Shown piece by piece: positions 62,501 through 64,000 of a stretch of 64,000 bases of DNA. The notes below the pieces were generated by a model. It was not told the DNA's origin. It saw only the letters and a list, made by a program, of their open reading frames with translations, and searched no databases. Source of the stretch: Chloromonas sp. AAM2 (Eukaryota; Chlorophyta; Chlorophyceae; Chlamydomonadales; Chlamydomonadaceae); NCBI GenBank assembly GCA_004335635.1, contig QAXH01002768.1:1-64000 (forward strand), read 5' to 3'. Numbering within the stretch: the first letter of the stretch is position 1; each line of letters begins with the position of its first letter. Position numbers and translations under genes: made by a program.

Positions 62501-63260
62501 GTGCATGGGTGCCTGCAGGGAGGGTGGTGGCCACCAAGGATCAGCTGGTGAGTCGAGTTGATGATAATTCCATCAATTTGCATACCTTGGAACTTGCACT
62601 AGCAGTTCTGCACTGGCTGTCATGGTATTGCCTTTAGCGGTAGGACAGCACGCTGGGCCAATTCCAGCTCATACCGCCCGCCACAGCCATCCGGTTTGCC
62701 AGGCATTGAGAGCCATATGCATGCTACGTACTTTGCTCCTGTGGCCATTTGCCACCGTGCGACCTCTCACATCTCACACCCGGACAGTGTCCACGTTAGC
62801 ATGGTAGCAGGACGCATTTGATTTCAGTGTCGTCATTTGGTTCAGTGTGTGTTCACTCAGTGTGTTTACTCAGTGCCCGTTATGCGTGATTGACTTGGCT
62901 TCCTCGGCATGCCTGCAGGTAGTGGTACACGTGCATGCTGCACGCTCAGACTACCACAGCCACAGCCCAGCCAATGCACACAACCAGCCTGGCCACACAC
63001 ATACATCAACACAGGGCGCTAAACACTCAAGCCAGCCACAGCCTGAAGAACGTTCTCAAGGGCATGCAGGGACTACTACCCAACACAGTTCTGGGGGTCA
63101 TAGTAAAAGCCATGCAGATCTAGTACAGACGCATGCATACTGGTGCATTTTCCGTGCGCCTGACAGTGTCTCGGTGCCTCAGGTGCTTCCCCAGAGTCTG
63201 CATGAGCTGAGGGAATGGACGCATGCGATGCATCTCTCCAAGGAAGTCTGTGGCATGTAA
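59592..63260 (+). CDS. ACOT9-like acyl-CoA thioesterase, double hotdog
   Basis: ACOT9-type enzymes hydrolyse acyl-CoA to free acid and CoA, usually in mitochondria, and have two hotdog domains. Exons: 59592-59805, 60010-60506, 60786-60851, 61060-61295, 61562-61778, 62016-62184, 62519-62547, 62919-63260, all in phase, 589 aa. First hotdog (about residues 115-320): LIQLRYPLSY, HLLLEDFDTFAADVAARHVE (the LEDLD helix), LYMTGQVTWVGSSSLEVTLE, SRFIMAARD, then RRLFEEGAARQKAR. Second hotdog (about 395-585): ERNTTGTVFGGQLLLYGMQM (NxxGTxFGG), RDVPFLSLVPIGHMMHVTGR, VVVHVHAARSD, and finally THAYWCIFRAPDSVSVPQVL. Exon 5 inserts a VTPYVTPHVTPHVTP repeat between the domains. Exon 8 inserts about 55 His/Ser/Gln-rich residues into the second hotdog. 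Intron 6 has a GC donor (AG|GCAAGT at 62185). The first exon (MVRNPLARLSAVM) would suit a mitochondrial presequence. It is the least certain exon. Confidence 0.88.
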
Positions 63261-64000
63261 TGAATTGGGTCCGCACGGTTTCCTTAGCGGCCGCTGACTC
63301 CGCAGTACAGTATGGCTGTTGGCACTCAGGAATGTGGGCTGGACATTTGGAAGCGCAGGTCAGCAACCGCAGCTGGCTCTGATACTGGCTGACACACACA
63401 TGTTTCTATCAGCAGACAGACAACTTCAGGAGTCTCTTGTACTTGTGACACCACAAGTCCCTTTGCACTTGTGACACAGCTTTGCCAGCTTGCATGGCAG
63501 GTATGGAACTCAGGCGGCGCCTGCACTTCAGACTCCAGCCTTGAGGCGAATCCTTCGTTACAATCCTTGATGGACTGGTCTTACAGTCGTACTATGGGTT
63601 CCATCTTCTATGAGTCATGGATGGTTTATGACGTCACGAACGTCCTGGGTGGTAATGATCTGTCTTGGACCATTCATACACGAGCCATTAACCATTCACA
63701 TACGTCGGCGCATCTCCTTCCCCATAACTGCTACATTGCTCAAATTGCCAGTCAACATCTGGAACATGTCGGAGATGGCGCACCAAGCACCAGCATTCGG
63801 GGTGAGCTGATCCCAAGAACCCACATTGACACCAGAACGCACGTCAAAAGCACGTCCGTGCCCTTGCTGGCAATAAGCTGCTTCGCCGTCGCAATCAGCG
63901 AACCTGATGCCAGCTGCGCCCGCGAGCCTCGGCACATCCCGGGTCAATCACCATGCGCCGATTTCCTAACCTGCAAATGCAGATCTGGCTGTTTAAGTGC
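63261..64000. other. Right-hand end, no gene supported
   Basis: 740 bp beyond the thioesterase stop. On the minus strand at 63720-63920 two overlapping frames (one with LIATAKQLIASKGTDVLLT, one with GIRFADCDGEAAYCQQGHGR) look mildly protein-like and could belong to a gene entering from the right. Without the neighbouring sequence I cannot choose between them. Confidence 0.4.

Overview
This window looks like nuclear DNA from a flagellated green alga, most likely of the Chlamydomonas/volvocine type. The genes are split into many short exons (about 30-900 nt) by GT-AG introns and some GC-AG introns. Intergenic DNA is full of microsatellites and minisatellites. One gene encodes the intraflagellar-transport protein IFT56, so the organism builds cilia. 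No species can be named from the sequence. A run of 26 N at 56081-56106 is an assembly gap. All exon models were built by hand from splice sites, reading-frame phase and family conservation. No transcript data were available.

Layout: 1.4-5.4 kb (+), a 540-aa Gln/His/Ser-rich protein I do not recognise. 8.3-13.9 kb (+), IFT56/TTC26, 14 exons, full length. 15.6-18.3 kb (-), an 853-aa low-complexity protein, unrecognised. 18.4-21.8 kb, intergenic with a perfect 35-bp inverted repeat. 21.8-28.4 kb (-), selenoprotein-O family protein AMPylase with cysteine in place of selenocysteine, 17 exons. 29.1-29.6 kb (+), a small one-membrane-span protein, divergent from SelO. 30.2-31.0 kb, a dispersed repeat followed by a remnant resembling a C5-DNA-methyltransferase. 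31.9-40.4 kb (-), a large leucine-rich-repeat gene with an F-box-like start. 41.6-44.3 kb (-), further LRR-like exons. 44.4-45.1 kb (-), a decayed copy of a coiled-coil gene. 45.85-48.2 kb (-), a putative GNAT acetyltransferase with a long Pro/Ala tail. 48.2-52.2 kb, repeats. 52.2-53.8 kb (-), the intact 309-aa coiled-coil gene. 54.5-58.8 kb (+), FG nucleoporin NUP62. 59.6-63.3 kb (+), an ACOT9-like acyl-CoA thioesterase. The last 0.7 kb has no gene I can support.

The genes are ordinary eukaryotic neighbours with unrelated jobs: cilium assembly, protein AMPylation, nuclear pore, acyl-CoA hydrolysis, substrate recognition. They do not form a pathway or operon. The points of most interest are the high share of GC-AG introns, a segmental duplication whose two copies can be sorted into intact and dead, and a dispersed repeat family with a degraded ORF lying beside a DNA-methyltransferase-like fragment.
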